In this document: positions 42,790 to 52,672 of the stretch, in pieces
How the letters are laid out: each line of letters begins with the position of its first letter
How positions within the stretch are numbered: position 1 is the stretch's first letter
Assembly (NCBI RefSeq): GCF_003253545.1
Contig: NZ_QKYV01000001.1
Span: 204,484-268,483 of the forward strand
Length of the DNA stretch: 64,000 nucleotides
Direction of reading: 5' to 3'
Source of the DNA: Mesonia algae
GTDB lineage: Bacteria > Bacteroidota > Bacteroidia > Flavobacteriales > Flavobacteriaceae
Translations under genes and position numbers: made by a program
Notes under the pieces: generated by a model
What the model was told of the DNA's origin: nothing
Seen by the model: the letters and a program-made list of their open reading frames with translations, nothing else
Databases searched by the model: none

Positions 42790-44874
42790 TTACTGAATGT
42801 TATATTTTAGACTCACTCCTCCAAAAAAGTTTCTGTCATTTCCTGGATAAAAATAGCGAGGTTCGTTCCCTCCAAACCCAATGGCATTAGGCAAGATACT
42901 TACGGCATAAGCTTCATCAAAAAGATTGTTCACTCCTAGATTAAAATGAACATTAAAGTTTTCTAGAATATTTAATTTGTAGGAAGCTTTAAGGTCGATG
43001 ACTTTATAACTTTCGCTATAAGCGGAATTTTCATCATTCAGTGGTATTTTAGAAACAAACAAAGCATTGCTAAACAAACGTAAGTTTTTATAAAAAATAG
43101 CATCTATACCTACATTAATTTTTTCGTTAGGAACTCCAGTAAGTTCATTGCCACGAAAATCGTCACCCTCATCTATAAATTCATCAAATTCATAGTCGTT
43201 AAATTCTGCAGAAACAAAAGGAATAATTTGTATTGATGGAGAAATATTCCAGGTATACTGCATTAATAATTCGATACCGTTATGGTTTGTTTTTCCTGCA
43301 TTTACACCTACATATTGGTCATTACCTACCCGTTCAGCTACCAATAAATCATTGACCTGAATGGTGTATAAAGCAATTTCAGTATAAAAATTTCTTGTCC
43401 AATTTCCTTTAAACCCTATTTCATAATTCCATCCAGTTTCTGGTTCTAGGCTGGTGTTTATTTTCCCATTTGGAGTTAGAGTTTCATCTACGGTTGGAGT
43501 AGAAAAACCCTTACTTACATTTAAATAAACATTTTTTTGTTGGGTCAACTCGTATAAAGCCGAAAAGCGTGGAGCAAAAATAGTTGTAAAGTTACCCTCA
43601 CTGCGTTGCTCTGTATTCGCTTCCGTAAAGAAATCTGTCAAAGTATAGTTGGTGCTATTTACGTTAAGTCCTCCTATTAAATTAAGTTTAGGAGTTACTT
43701 GAAAATCTATTTGGGCAAAGGCATTTATGTAATTTCGGTCTTGTTCTACATTAGCAATTCTATCTCCTTCTACGCTTCCTTGGTTGGGAAAATCTTCATA
43801 CAAATTCTCAAAATTACTCCCATCATAATTTTCTTGAAGAAACTCTGCTCCTAAGCTTGCTTTAAACGGAATATTAAATACCTGATGTTGATAATCAAAA
43901 CGTGATCTTGCTCCCCAATTAAATGTTTCTTGCTGTAAAATATCAAAAGGGCGTGGTTCGTAAGCGTCTTTGTAGTTAGTAAAAACACTCGTGGTTTGTT
44001 CTAATTGATTAGAAAATTGATAGTGATAAGAAAGCCCTAATAATAGTTTATCATAAGATTCATAACCTTGGGCCGATTTCCAAGTAAATGCAGCTTGACG
44101 CGGATCTTCTTCATAAGCCGATAGACTAATAGAACTCGGAATAAAAGCTTTTAACCTTGTAAAATTCCCTAAAAAACTAAGATTCGATTTTTCCGATAAA
44201 TGGAGCTTTCCGTTAAGGTGAAAAGATTTTCTGTCATAATCTGAATTTTCTCTATAACCTTCCTGTTCTAAATGATTGTAGTTGGCAAAAATGGAAGCTT
44301 TTTGAGTAGCAAATCCTGCACTAATAGATTTTTTAAGCAATTGATAACTTCCTACATCTGTAGAAAATTTGGCAAAAGTTTTTTCCTTTCCAGGATCTGC
44401 AGAAATCAAATGAATAACTCCACCAAGTCCAGACCCATATAAACTAGAGTTTGGTCCTTTAATAATTTCTATACGCTCAATAGCATCGAGGTCAATATCA
44501 TTGATTACTGTTTCCCCGTCGCCACTCGATAAAGGTATTTCATTAAAATAAGCCTTTACTCTATTTGTACCATATTGTGCTCTAGCTCCAACCCCTCTTA
44601 TGGTAATTCTATTGGTATTTAAAGCGCCCGCCTGCGTATACACCCCTGGAACCCGATTAAAAGATTGCGTAGTTAGCGTGGGAGAACTTCTTTGTAGTTC
44701 GGTTTTATTTAGCAAGCTTACCGATGCTGGAGTTTTCTTCAATTCTCCCTTTACGGAACTACTTTGCAAATAAACTTCTTCTAGAGAAGTGCTGTCTTTT
44801 ACTTGTTGAGCTAAAGAATTATATACACTTATGCACGCAAGCGTAGTTCCGTAAAGAAAATTTTTAAATTTCAA
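42790..44874 (-). CDS. TonB-dependent outer-membrane receptor
   Basis: About 694 residues: signal peptide ending in NSLAQQ, a plug domain (VYLQSSSVKGELKKTPASV, VPGVYTQAGALNTNRITIRG, IERIEIIKGPNSSLYGSG), then a 22-strand barrel with C-terminal NNLFDEAYAVSILPNAIG and a last strand ending FFGGVSLKYNIQ. No carboxypeptidase-like SusC domain is present, so it is a siderophore/cobalamin/copper-type receptor rather than SusC. The open frame runs to a TTG at 44925, inside the upstream gene; TTG at 44874 (MKFKNFLYGTTLA) gives a proper signal peptide and follows the dehydrogenase stop by 17 bases. The ligand is unknown. Aromatic YPGNDRNFFG near the end resembles the ferric-siderophore branch. Confidence 0.9.
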   Translation of the reverse strand: MKFKNFLYGTTLACISVYNSLAQQVKDSTSLEEVYLQSSSVKGELKKTPASVSLLNKTELQRSSPTLTTQSFNRVPGVYTQAGALNTNRITIRGVGARAQYGTNRVKAYFNEIPLSSGDGETVINDIDLDAIERIEIIKGPNSSLYGSGLGGVIHLISADPGKEKTFAKFSTDVGSYQLLKKSISAGFATQKASIFANYNHLEQEGYRENSDYDRKSFHLNGKLHLSEKSNLSFLGNFTRLKAFIPSSISLSAYEEDPRQAAFTWKSAQGYESYDKLLLGLSYHYQFSNQLEQTTSVFTNYKDAYEPRPFDILQQETFNWGARSRFDYQHQVFNIPFKASLGAEFLQENYDGSNFENLYEDFPNQGSVEGDRIANVEQDRNYINAFAQIDFQVTPKLNLIGGLNVNSTNYTLTDFFTEANTEQRSEGNFTTIFAPRFSALYELTQQKNVYLNVSKGFSTPTVDETLTPNGKINTSLEPETGWNYEIGFKGNWTRNFYTEIALYTIQVNDLLVAERVGNDQYVGVNAGKTNHNGIELLMQYTWNISPSIQIIPFVSAEFNDYEFDEFIDEGDDFRGNELTGVPNEKINVGIDAIFYKNLRLFSNALFVSKIPLNDENSAYSESYKVIDLKASYKLNILENFNVHFNLGVNNLFDEAYAVSILPNAIGFGGNEPRYFYPGNDRNFFGGVSLKYNIQ

Positions 44875-44891
44875 AGGCTTAAATATAAAGG

Positions 44892-46193
44892 TTACTTTTC
44901 GGTTGAATTTGCTGCTACTCGCCAAACGATTCCAGAGTCATCGTCAGACACAAGTAAAGAACCATCTTGTAATTGAGTTACTCCAACTGGTCTTCCTTTT
45001 ACTTTTGCATCTTCTTCATTAGCGATAAAACCTGTTAAGAAATCTTGAGGCTTTTGCGGATTCCCACTTGCATCAAACGGAATAAAAACCACTTTATAAC
45101 CGCTTAAGGTAGATCTATTCCAAGAACCATGCTGACCTACAAATGCTCCGTTTTTATATTTACTAGGAAAAGCATCTGCTGTATAGAATGTAAGTCCAAT
45201 AGAAGCCGTATGTGATCCTAGAGGAACATCTGGTATAATAGCTTTGTTAACCAATTCATTATGTGGTTCATCTTTCCAACGAGGATCTTTAATTTGACCA
45301 TAATATGAATAAGGCCAACCGTAAAAACCACCTTCTTTTACACTTGTAGCATAATCTGGCACTAGATTATCGCCTATTTCATCACGCTCATTTACTGCAG
45401 CCCAAAGTTGATTCGTTACTGGGTTCCAATCGATTCCTATAGGGTTTCTTATTCCTGAAGCATAGATTTTCTCTCCAGTTCCGTCAGGGTTGACTTCAAG
45501 GATTGCCGCTCTACGTTCTTCCTTTTCCATCCCATGTTCTCCCACGTTACTTGATGAACCCACAGTGATGTAAAACTTACTTTTGTCTTTATTGGTGATG
45601 ATATTACGCGTCCAGTGATGATTGTAACCACCAGCAGGAAGCTCTACCACCATTTCTCCTTCCCCTTCTAGTTGATTTGCTCCTTCTTTATAAGGAAATT
45701 TAACTACGCCATCGACATTGGCTACATAAAAATAACCTTCGTGAATTAGCATTCCGAAAGGCTGGTTAAGTCCTTCTTTGAACACATGTTTTTCTTCAGG
45801 TGAACCATCGTTATTGGTATCTCTAAAAAGAGTGATTCTATTGGCGCTTTTTTTAGCATCATCAGACTCTGCTATAAAAATATCTCCGTTAGGCCCTACA
45901 TAGATCCAACGCGGGTGTTCTAAATCTTCAGCAAATCTAGTAACAGTAAACCCTTCTGGAGCTGTTGGAGTTTCTCCGTCTTTCCATCCTACATTTTCTG
46001 AACGTTTCGTTACCGATTCCGATGAAAATGGTGCTGGTAAGGTTAGAGGACCTACTGCAGTTTCTACAGTGGTTGAAGTGCTATCTTTTGAAATTTCTTT
46101 CTTTTCTTCTTTTGAAATCTTCGTTTCACTCTTACAATTGAACAAAAATATAGTGGTTAAAGCTACGCAACTTAAAAGGAGTTTTCTTTTCAT
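44892..46193 (-). CDS. PQQ-dependent sugar dehydrogenase-like lipoprotein (sorbosone dehydrogenase family)
   Basis: A 433-residue envelope protein with lipobox FLFNC (lipidated cysteine about residue 20) and a six-bladed beta-propeller of the soluble glucose/sorbosone dehydrogenase type. Seen: EDLEHPRWIYVGPNGDIFIAES, EGLNQPFGMLIHEGYFYVAN, the active-site region YNHHWTRNIITNKDKSKFYI, YASGIRNPIGIDWNP, FVGQHGSWNRS and RPVGVTQLQDGSLLVSDD. Such enzymes oxidise sugars with pyrroloquinoline quinone in the periplasm. The TonB receptor gene follows directly, which suggests uptake of a cofactor, metal or substrate for this step; that link is inference. Confidence 0.92.
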   Translation of the reverse strand: MKRKLLLSCVALTTIFLFNCKSETKISKEEKKEISKDSTSTTVETAVGPLTLPAPFSSESVTKRSENVGWKDGETPTAPEGFTVTRFAEDLEHPRWIYVGPNGDIFIAESDDAKKSANRITLFRDTNNDGSPEEKHVFKEGLNQPFGMLIHEGYFYVANVDGVVKFPYKEGANQLEGEGEMVVELPAGGYNHHWTRNIITNKDKSKFYITVGSSSNVGEHGMEKEERRAAILEVNPDGTGEKIYASGIRNPIGIDWNPVTNQLWAAVNERDEIGDNLVPDYATSVKEGGFYGWPYSYYGQIKDPRWKDEPHNELVNKAIIPDVPLGSHTASIGLTFYTADAFPSKYKNGAFVGQHGSWNRSTLSGYKVVFIPFDASGNPQKPQDFLTGFIANEEDAKVKGRPVGVTQLQDGSLLVSDDDSGIVWRVAANSTEK

Positions 46194-46288
46194 AATAGAT
46201 CAATTTTCTACTAAAATACTTGAAAATTCACGACTTGCTAAAACATAACTTATAGATTAATAAATGTTTAACAGAAGAAGGTCTTTAG

Positions 46289-47200
46289 CTAAATGTAGCT
46301 CATATAAGATTCGTTTGAAGTAACTTTTAGAGAAATTTTCTTTCCTAACATAATAGCTCGATTGTCTTCAATATGACCTGCAGGAAAATTAAATGCAATA
46401 GGAAAATCATAATCGGTAACCGTTTCAGCAATGATTTCTTCGGCGGTTTTTCCAAAAGGAATTGCATTATCATTCATATCACTCATCCCGCCAATGATTA
46501 ATCCGTTAAGATTTTTAAACCAATCGTTACGTTTTAGATTTTGCATCATTCGGTCGATATGATAAAGGTATTCATCTAAATCTTCAATAAAGAGAATTTT
46601 CCCTCGAGTGTCTAAATCAGATTTACTTCCGATAAGAGAAAAAAGCACAGATAAATTTCCGCCAATGATTTCGTCTTCAGCGATTCCGTTTCGATTAAGT
46701 TTATGATGAGAAAAGGTGTAATCCACAACTTCGCCAAAAAGACTTTTTCTTAAAGTTTCTCGGGTGAGATTTGATTTGTTTTCTATGTTTAAGCAAATTT
46801 GCGCGTGTAATGTTGAAATCCCTATGTTATGAATATGAGAATGTAAAGCTGTAATATCGCTATAACCTATAATCCATTTTGGATTTTTTATAAACTTCGT
46901 AAAATCTAATTGATCTAAGATTCGTACGGTCCCGTAACCTCCTTTTGCACACCAAATCGCTTTAATATTTGGATTGTCTAGCTGCCGCTGAAAATCTTCT
47001 GCTCGTTCTTCGTCACTTCCCGCAAATTGATTTTCTTCTAGACCAATACTAGAACCTACAACCGCTTTTAATCCCCAAGTTTCTAATAAATTGATAACAG
47101 GTTGCAATTCTTCTTTCTTTACTTTTCTAGCAGTAGCTACAATGGCAACTTGGTCTTCTTGTTCTAATTTTGGCGGTGTTTTCATGAGTTTCATTTTCAA
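46289..47200 (-). CDS. Muramoyltetrapeptide LD-carboxypeptidase (peptidase S66)
   Basis: A 303-residue cytosolic enzyme that removes the terminal D-alanine from recycled murein tetrapeptides. The catalytic serine is in IIGYSDITALHSHI, the glutamate in ILFIEDLDEYLYHIDRM, and the histidine in FPAGHIEDNRAIMLG, in the expected order. The start could be Met1 (47200) or Met6 (47185, MKTPPKLEQEDQVAIVATAR); the second aligns better with relatives. The gene is flanked by metG in the opposite direction. Loss of recycling enzymes affects wall turnover in other bacteria; the role here is inferred from family. Confidence 0.95.
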   Translation of the reverse strand: MKMKLMKTPPKLEQEDQVAIVATARKVKKEELQPVINLLETWGLKAVVGSSIGLEENQFAGSDEERAEDFQRQLDNPNIKAIWCAKGGYGTVRILDQLDFTKFIKNPKWIIGYSDITALHSHIHNIGISTLHAQICLNIENKSNLTRETLRKSLFGEVVDYTFSHHKLNRNGIAEDEIIGGNLSVLFSLIGSKSDLDTRGKILFIEDLDEYLYHIDRMMQNLKRNDWFKNLNGLIIGGMSDMNDNAIPFGKTAEEIIAETVTDYDFPIAFNFPAGHIEDNRAIMLGKKISLKVTSNESYMSYI

Positions 47201-47313
47201 GAAGTGGAAATATAAAAAATCTTTTTTTTAAGTTTTAAGTAAATGATTTAAAATAGTTGCTTTCTCTTTAAAATATCAAGACTTACACAATTCATTTAAC
47301 GTTTGTCTTTTCA

Positions 47314-47321
47314 TACCTTTG
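47314..47321 (+). promoter_or_regulatory. metG: -7 promoter box (TACCTTTG) of metG
   Basis: TACCTTTG followed by CA is an exact TAnnTTTG match. No TTG is found at the ideal spacing upstream. Transcription would begin near 47324, which leaves a leader of 9 bases to the ATG at 47333 or 18 bases to the ATG at 47342. Confidence 0.5.
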
Positions 47322-47341
47322 CAACCTAAAATATGAAAGAA

Positions 47342-49402
47342 ATGAGCACGCCAAAAAGATATACGATTACCGCAGCATTACCTTATACCAACGGACCTAT
47401 ACATATTGGTCATTTAGCAGGCGTTTATGTGCCTGCCGATATTTACTCTCGTTACCTAAAAATGCGTGGCGAAGATGTGGTTTTTGTATGTGGTAGTGAT
47501 GAGCATGGTGTGCCAATTACCATAAAAGCCAAAAAAGAAGGGGTTTCTCCTCAAGATGTGGTAGATAAATATGACGGCATCATACGTCAATCTTTCCAAG
47601 ATTTTGGGATTGAGTTTGATAATTACTCGAGAACTTCTGGAAAAACACATCATAAAACAGCTTCTGAGTTTTTTAAGAAATTGTATGAAGAAGGTAAATT
47701 TATCGAAGAAGTAACCGAACAATTGTATGATGATGAAGCGCAGCAATTTTTAGCCGATCGTTTTGTAGTGGGAACATGCCCAAAATGCGGTAATGAAGAA
47801 AGCTATGGAGACCAATGTGAAAAATGTGGAACTTCTCACAATGCAACCGATTTAATTAATCCTAAATCTGCTATTACAGGAAATGTACCTGTTTTAAAAG
47901 AAACTAGACACTGGTTTTTACCTCTAGATAAATACGAACCTTGGTTAAAAGAATGGATTTTAGAAGGTCATAAAAAAGACTGGAAATCTAATGTATACGG
48001 GCAATGTAAATCTTGGATCGATGATGGATTACGCCCGCGCGCTGTCACAAGAGATTTAGATTGGGGAATTCCTGTTCCTGTTGAAGGTGGTGATGGGAAA
48101 GTGTTGTATGTATGGTTTGATGCTCCTATAGGGTATATTTCTGCTACTAAAGAATGGGCAGAAAAAGAAAATAAAGATTGGGAGCCTTATTGGAAAGATG
48201 AAGATACTAAACTGGTACACTTTATAGGAAAAGACAATATCGTTTTTCACTGTATCATTTTCCCGACGATGTTAAAGGCCGAAGGAAGCTATATTTTACC
48301 AGACAATGTACCTGCCAATGAATTTTTAAATCTAGAAGGCAATAAACTTTCTACGTCTAAAAACTGGGCGGTTTGGTTACACGAATATTTAGAAGATTTC
48401 CCAGGGAAAGAAGATGTATTACGTTATGTACTCACAGCTAATGCTCCCGAAACTAAAGACAACGACTTTACGTGGAAAGATTTTCAGCAAAGAAACAATA
48501 GCGAGTTAGTAGCTATTTTTGGAAACTTTATTAATCGTGTGGCTGTTTTGACCCATAAATATTATGATGGTAAAGTTCCCGCTGCTGCGGAATTAAAAGA
48601 AATAGACGAGCAAACCTTAGCAGAATTAAAAGCATATCCTGCAGTAATAGCTAGTTCTATAGAAAAGTACCGTTTTAGAGAAGCTCAAGCCGAGATGATG
48701 AACGTGGCTCGACTAGGGAATAAATATTTAGCCGATGAAGAACCTTGGAAAACATTTAAAACTGATGCTGAGCGCACCAAAACAGTGATGTATGTAGCCC
48801 TTCAAATTGCTGCAGCTTTGGCTACATTAAGTAAGCCATTTTTACCTTTTACATCAGCTAAGCTTAATAAAATGTTGAATTTAGAAGGTGCAAATTTCGA
48901 TTGGAATGATATTTCTTCTAAAAAAGCTTTACTAGGAGAAGGACATCAAATAGCTAAAGCGGAATTGTTATTTAGTAAAGTTGAAGATGCCGAAATAGAA
49001 AAACAATTAGAAAAATTAGAAGCAACAAAAAAAGCAAACGCAACCGAAGTGGAAGCAGCAGAGCCACAAAAAGAAATCGCCACTTTTGAAGATTTCACTA
49101 AAATGGACTTACGTGTAGGAACGATCGTTGAAGCAGAAAAGATGCCTAAAACTAAAAAGCTTTTAATTTTAAAAGTAGATACAGGAATCGATACAAGAAC
49201 CATTGTATCGGGAATCGCCGAAAGCTTTAAGCCCGAAGATATTGTTGGTAAAAAAGTTACCGTCTTAGTGAATTTAGCACCTAGAAAATTAAGAGGAACC
49301 ATGAGTGAAGGAATGATTTTAATGACCGAAAATGTAGATGGTAAATTAGTATTTGTTAATCCAGATGAAGAAAACGTAAAAAGCGGAAAAATTATTTCTT
49401 AG
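47342..49402 (+). CDS. metG: Methionyl-tRNA synthetase
   Basis: A class I aminoacyl-tRNA synthetase of about 686 residues that charges tRNA-Met. HIGH motif as [10 protein letters not shown], zinc knuckle [23 protein letters not shown] motif as [11 protein letters not shown], an alpha-helical anticodon-binding domain, and a C-terminal EMAP/Trbp111-type tRNA-binding domain ([19 protein letters not shown], about 580-686) that drives dimerisation. An upstream ATG at 47333 would add MKE; the ATG at 47342 ([15 protein letters not shown]) matches relatives better and leaves a longer leader. The unknown secreted protein follows after 4 bases. Confidence 0.97.
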   Translation: MSTPKRYTITAALPYTNGPIHIGHLAGVYVPADIYSRYLKMRGEDVVFVCGSDEHGVPITIKAKKEGVSPQDVVDKYDGIIRQSFQDFGIEFDNYSRTSGKTHHKTASEFFKKLYEEGKFIEEVTEQLYDDEAQQFLADRFVVGTCPKCGNEESYGDQCEKCGTSHNATDLINPKSAITGNVPVLKETRHWFLPLDKYEPWLKEWILEGHKKDWKSNVYGQCKSWIDDGLRPRAVTRDLDWGIPVPVEGGDGKVLYVWFDAPIGYISATKEWAEKENKDWEPYWKDEDTKLVHFIGKDNIVFHCIIFPTMLKAEGSYILPDNVPANEFLNLEGNKLSTSKNWAVWLHEYLEDFPGKEDVLRYVLTANAPETKDNDFTWKDFQQRNNSELVAIFGNFINRVAVLTHKYYDGKVPAAAELKEIDEQTLAELKAYPAVIASSIEKYRFREAQAEMMNVARLGNKYLADEEPWKTFKTDAERTKTVMYVALQIAAALATLSKPFLPFTSAKLNKMLNLEGANFDWNDISSKKALLGEGHQIAKAELLFSKVEDAEIEKQLEKLEATKKANATEVEAAEPQKEIATFEDFTKMDLRVGTIVEAEKMPKTKKLLILKVDTGIDTRTIVSGIAESFKPEDIVGKKVTVLVNLAPRKLRGTMSEGMILMTENVDGKLVFVNPDEENVKSGKIIS

Positions 49403-49406
49403 GTTA

Positions 49407-50819
49407 ATGAAGTACATCTATTTCTTTCTATTCTTTTTCTGTATTAAATTCACTTTGGCTCAAAAGGAAGTGATTTCGATCCCGTCATACGAGAATGTTA
49501 ATGAAACCATTAGCATTGTTGACTCTACTTCACAAAGAGTCGCGGTTATCAATTTTAAAAACAAGTTAATTTCGGCTTATTTACTAGATAAGGACTTCAA
49601 TGTATTAGAATCAATAGTAACTAAGCCTCTACCTAATAAATTAAAATCGGTAATAGCGCACCAATTTCAAAATAAAAAACTAAGCTTATTTATGAATACT
49701 TCTAGCAATAGAAAGTATGCTACAGCGGTTTTTGATTTTGAGACTGGAAATTGTACCACCCATGAAATTGATTTTAAATTAAAGAAAGAGATTTTTTTTA
49801 CAACCTTTAGTAGGGACGATAAAATTTTTATAGTTTCTGTTTCGAAGAAAGGTTCTCAGTTAAATATTTATGAGTTTTATAAAAACTTAAATGAGCCAAA
49901 AAAGACCGAAATTAAGATCCCTGAAAATACTTTTTTAGATAGGTTTGGTGACTCGGTAGACCTTAAAGATGTTCTTTCTGACTCTTATAAAAATGGTTTT
50001 ATGGTTTCCCCGGTTACTATTCAAAAGAATCTTCCGGCTACGATAGAAAAAACAAGAAGACCATTAAAAATTTACCTTACAGAAAAAGGATTCGATGTAA
50101 CTGTTGACACGTGGTTAAAAAGCACTTTTTTGCTAAATGTATCTTTAGAAGACATGACAGTGGATGTCTCTGAATTTAAATACCCCAAACCAGATGGATT
50201 TATCGCCAGAGTAAAAGCAAACAGCTTCCTTTTCGACGATAATTTATTCCAAATTATTATGGGATCAGATGAGATGTTGTTTTCTGTTTTTTCATCCCAA
50301 ACGAAAGAACTTAGAAAGGAAATTTTATTAAAAAAAGGAGATGAAATTGATTTTAGAAATACCCCCATCGTGCAAAATGGAGGGGCTTTTGAAAGCTTCA
50401 GGTATTTAGAAAACACAAAACAATTCTTTAGAAAATCTTTAGATGCAGATATTGGACTTTCGGTTATTAAAAAAAATGAAATATATGAAATAACATTTGG
50501 CAGTGTTAAGGAAATTGAAGATCCAGTAGTTCTTTATTTTGTAGTTGGAGGGGTTGTTGGAGGCACGGTTTCTTTATTAGTTAGAGATTTGTTAGATTAT
50601 AGGTTAACAAAATCTGTAGAATTTAGAAGTTTATTTTCAAACAAAATAGAACATCTAGAAGGTAATGTAAGTCCTAATTTGTTTGATAAAATTGGTAAAT
50701 TCACAAAAGGTATAAAATTAAAATCAGAAACACTTTTTCAATTCAATGGCAGTTATTATTACGGTCATTATAACTTAGATAGGAATACTTATCTTATTTA
50801 TAAAATAATTAAGGATTAA
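49407..50819 (+). CDS. Secreted protein of unknown function
   Basis: A 470-residue protein with a signal peptide (about 1-18, ending TLAQ). The mature region has many short beta-type segments (SQRVAVINFKNKLISAYLL, DDKIFIVSVSKKGSQLNIYEF), which suggests a propeller or similar fold, but I see no known domain. Near residues 372-392 there is a glycine-rich hydrophobic stretch, YFVVGGVVGGTVSLLV, that could be a membrane segment or amyloid-like strand. It begins 4 bases after metG and ends 6 bases before the deacetylase gene, so the three are probably cotranscribed. No function is assigned. Confidence 0.8.
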   Translation: MKYIYFFLFFFCIKFTLAQKEVISIPSYENVNETISIVDSTSQRVAVINFKNKLISAYLLDKDFNVLESIVTKPLPNKLKSVIAHQFQNKKLSLFMNTSSNRKYATAVFDFETGNCTTHEIDFKLKKEIFFTTFSRDDKIFIVSVSKKGSQLNIYEFYKNLNEPKKTEIKIPENTFLDRFGDSVDLKDVLSDSYKNGFMVSPVTIQKNLPATIEKTRRPLKIYLTEKGFDVTVDTWLKSTFLLNVSLEDMTVDVSEFKYPKPDGFIARVKANSFLFDDNLFQIIMGSDEMLFSVFSSQTKELRKEILLKKGDEIDFRNTPIVQNGGAFESFRYLENTKQFFRKSLDADIGLSVIKKNEIYEITFGSVKEIEDPVVLYFVVGGVVGGTVSLLVRDLLDYRLTKSVEFRSLFSNKIEHLEGNVSPNLFDKIGKFTKGIKLKSETLFQFNGSYYYGHYNLDRNTYLIYKIIKD

Positions 50820-50825
50820 AAAAAA

Positions 50826-51728
50826 ATGCTTAAAATAGCTTTTCATCCTAGTTATATTCATCCTTTGCCTGCAAAGCATCGTTTTCCTATGGAAAAGTAT
50901 GAATTACTTCCGCAACAATTGCTTTATGAAGGAACATGTGAACCTGATAATTTTTTTGAGCCAGAAATTTTAAATGATAAGTATATTCTAGCCGTGCACG
51001 ACGCCGAGTATTACTATGATTTTTTAAATCTAAAATTAACTCAGAAAGAGATTAGAAGAACAGGTTTTCCTCTTTCGCGGAGTTTAGTGGAGCGTGAACG
51101 CTTAATTGCTGGAGGGACAGTTCAGGCTGCGCTATATGCATTAGAGCATGGGGCGGCAATGAATATTGCTGGAGGAACGCACCATGCTTATACTGACAGA
51201 GGCGAGGGTTTTTGTATGTTAAACGACCAAGCGATTGCAGCCCAATATCTGCTCGATAAAGGTTTAGCAAAAAAGATTCTGATTGTAGATTTAGATGTTC
51301 ACCAAGGAAATGGAACAGCAGAAATATTTCAAAACAATCCCGCAGTCTTTACGTTTTCAATGCACGGAGAAAAGAATTATCCTTTCCGTAAAGAAAAATC
51401 AGATTTAGATATTGGATTACCTAACGGAACGAATGATGAAGCCTATTTAGCAAAATTGAAAGAAATATTACCTAATTTATTAGAAAAGGTAAAACCTGAC
51501 TTTGTCTTTTATTTAAGTGGAGTGGATGTCTTAGCTACAGATAAACTAGGAAAATTAAGTTTAAGTATTGATGGGTGTAAAGAAAGAGATCGATTTGTAT
51601 TACAAAATGTAAGAGATAAAAATTTACCTATACAAATAAGTATGGGAGGTGGTTATTCAGAAGAAATAAAGCACATTGTAGAGGCTCACGCTAATACTTA
51701 TAGGTTAACTCAATATTTATATATGTAA
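50826..51728 (+). CDS. Histone deacetylase-like hydrolase
   Basis: A 300-residue zinc hydrolase of the class I/II histone deacetylase fold, which in bacteria acts as acetoin-utilisation protein, acetylpolyamine amidohydrolase or protein deacetylase. Seen: the active-site histidines in NIAGGTHHAYTDRGEGFC, the zinc ligands in LIVDLDVHQGNGTAEIF and in VFYLSGVDVLATDKLGKL, and the late glycine motif ISMGGGYSEEI. Length is near 300, as for stand-alone bacterial enzymes. The real substrate cannot be read from sequence. A strong terminator overlaps the stop codon. Confidence 0.95.
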   Translation: MLKIAFHPSYIHPLPAKHRFPMEKYELLPQQLLYEGTCEPDNFFEPEILNDKYILAVHDAEYYYDFLNLKLTQKEIRRTGFPLSRSLVERERLIAGGTVQAALYALEHGAAMNIAGGTHHAYTDRGEGFCMLNDQAIAAQYLLDKGLAKKILIVDLDVHQGNGTAEIFQNNPAVFTFSMHGEKNYPFRKEKSDLDIGLPNGTNDEAYLAKLKEILPNLLEKVKPDFVFYLSGVDVLATDKLGKLSLSIDGCKERDRFVLQNVRDKNLPIQISMGGGYSEEIKHIVEAHANTYRLTQYLYM

Positions 51729-51761
51729 AAAAAAGCATCTCTGATGAGATGCTTTTTTTTT
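51727..51761. terminator. Bidirectional intrinsic terminator
   Basis: An eight-base A run, stem GCATCTC/GAGATGC with loop TGAT, and an eight-base T run, followed by TTATAG-like sequence. It overlaps the stop codon of the deacetylase gene and serves the convergent ferritin-like gene as well. Confidence 0.93.
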
Positions 51762-51780
51762 ATAGAAACGAAAAGATTTT

Positions 51781-52626
51781 TTAAGATACGATAAATAAAC
51801 TAGCGATTGTTGTTGCTTCATCTGCGGTTATCGTTTCATCATATGCTTCTGTAGAAGAATCAAAAGTAAATGGCGATCCACTACCTAAAGTAGTAACATC
51901 TACTCCACCTTGAATTATATTTTCTTCACCATTATAAACCGCTTGAGTATCTGCAGGCATACCTGCACCTCTTTCATTACCAGTAATCCAACCTTGAAGT
52001 CCTCTCAATCTTCTAATTTCTGAAGCGTGTCTTGCTTCTACAGAGTGAATTTGCAAAGCAGCCGTTAGTAAAACATCATTACCCATTAATGCTCCAGCTT
52101 GTCCTTTATAGGCTCTAACCCCAGTATCTTCAAAAGCTTGTGCTAATGCTAAAAGTTGAGCGTATGCAGTTGCTTGTCCCGTTCCATTCTCATTAAATGG
52201 ATCAAAAGATCCTCCTGCTGTAAAATCGAACGTTGGTTCATCAACTGGAGTTTCTCCTAAAGAAACTAAAGTATCCTGTAGTAATGTAACGTGTGCAGAT
52301 TCATGCAAAGAAATTTGCTCATATATAGCGTTTGCTTTTCCTGTTCCATCTTCATCTAATACATTAGAATTTAGCGCTTGTAGATAAAAGCTAGCTTCTA
52401 AATATTCTAACGTTAAGGCCAATTGTAATGCTCCTACAGCTTCTGTACTTTGAAACATCGTTGCAGCTTTAGCTTTATTTGTTACGGTAGCCATACCAAA
52501 TGGTACAGCTGCTAAAGCAGCTTTTTTTCCTAAAGAAGAAAAAGTACTTAATGCGTCTCTCCTTGAAGAACCTTTATTTGAAAGATTTTCTGATGTAAAT
52601 TCGTCTAAAAATTTTATAATATTCAT
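51781..52626 (-). CDS. Tat-exported ferritin-like domain protein (copy 2 of tandem pair)
   Basis: A 281-residue protein. A twin-arginine-type signal SSRRDALSTFSSLGKKA precedes a hydrophobic stretch (LAAVPFGMATV), at about residues 20-52. One four-helix ferritin-like domain follows: helix 1 with ALQLALTLEYLEASFYL, helix 2 with YEQISLHESAHVTLLQDTL, helix 3 with LAQAFEDTGVRAYKG, helix 4 with LQIHSVEARHASEIRRLRG. The glutamates and histidines (EYLE, ESAH, EDTG, EARH) fit a di-iron centre of the PF13668-type. The upstream gene encodes a related protein 46 bases away. The redox or iron function is inferred only from the domain. Confidence 0.9.
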   Translation of the reverse strand: MNIIKFLDEFTSENLSNKGSSRRDALSTFSSLGKKAALAAVPFGMATVTNKAKAATMFQSTEAVGALQLALTLEYLEASFYLQALNSNVLDEDGTGKANAIYEQISLHESAHVTLLQDTLVSLGETPVDEPTFDFTAGGSFDPFNENGTGQATAYAQLLALAQAFEDTGVRAYKGQAGALMGNDVLLTAALQIHSVEARHASEIRRLRGLQGWITGNERGAGMPADTQAVYNGEENIIQGGVDVTTLGSGSPFTFDSSTEAYDETITADEATTIASLFIVS

Positions 52627-52672
52627 AATGTTGTTTTTAAAAATTATTGAAAAATGATTTCTTTATTGTTAT

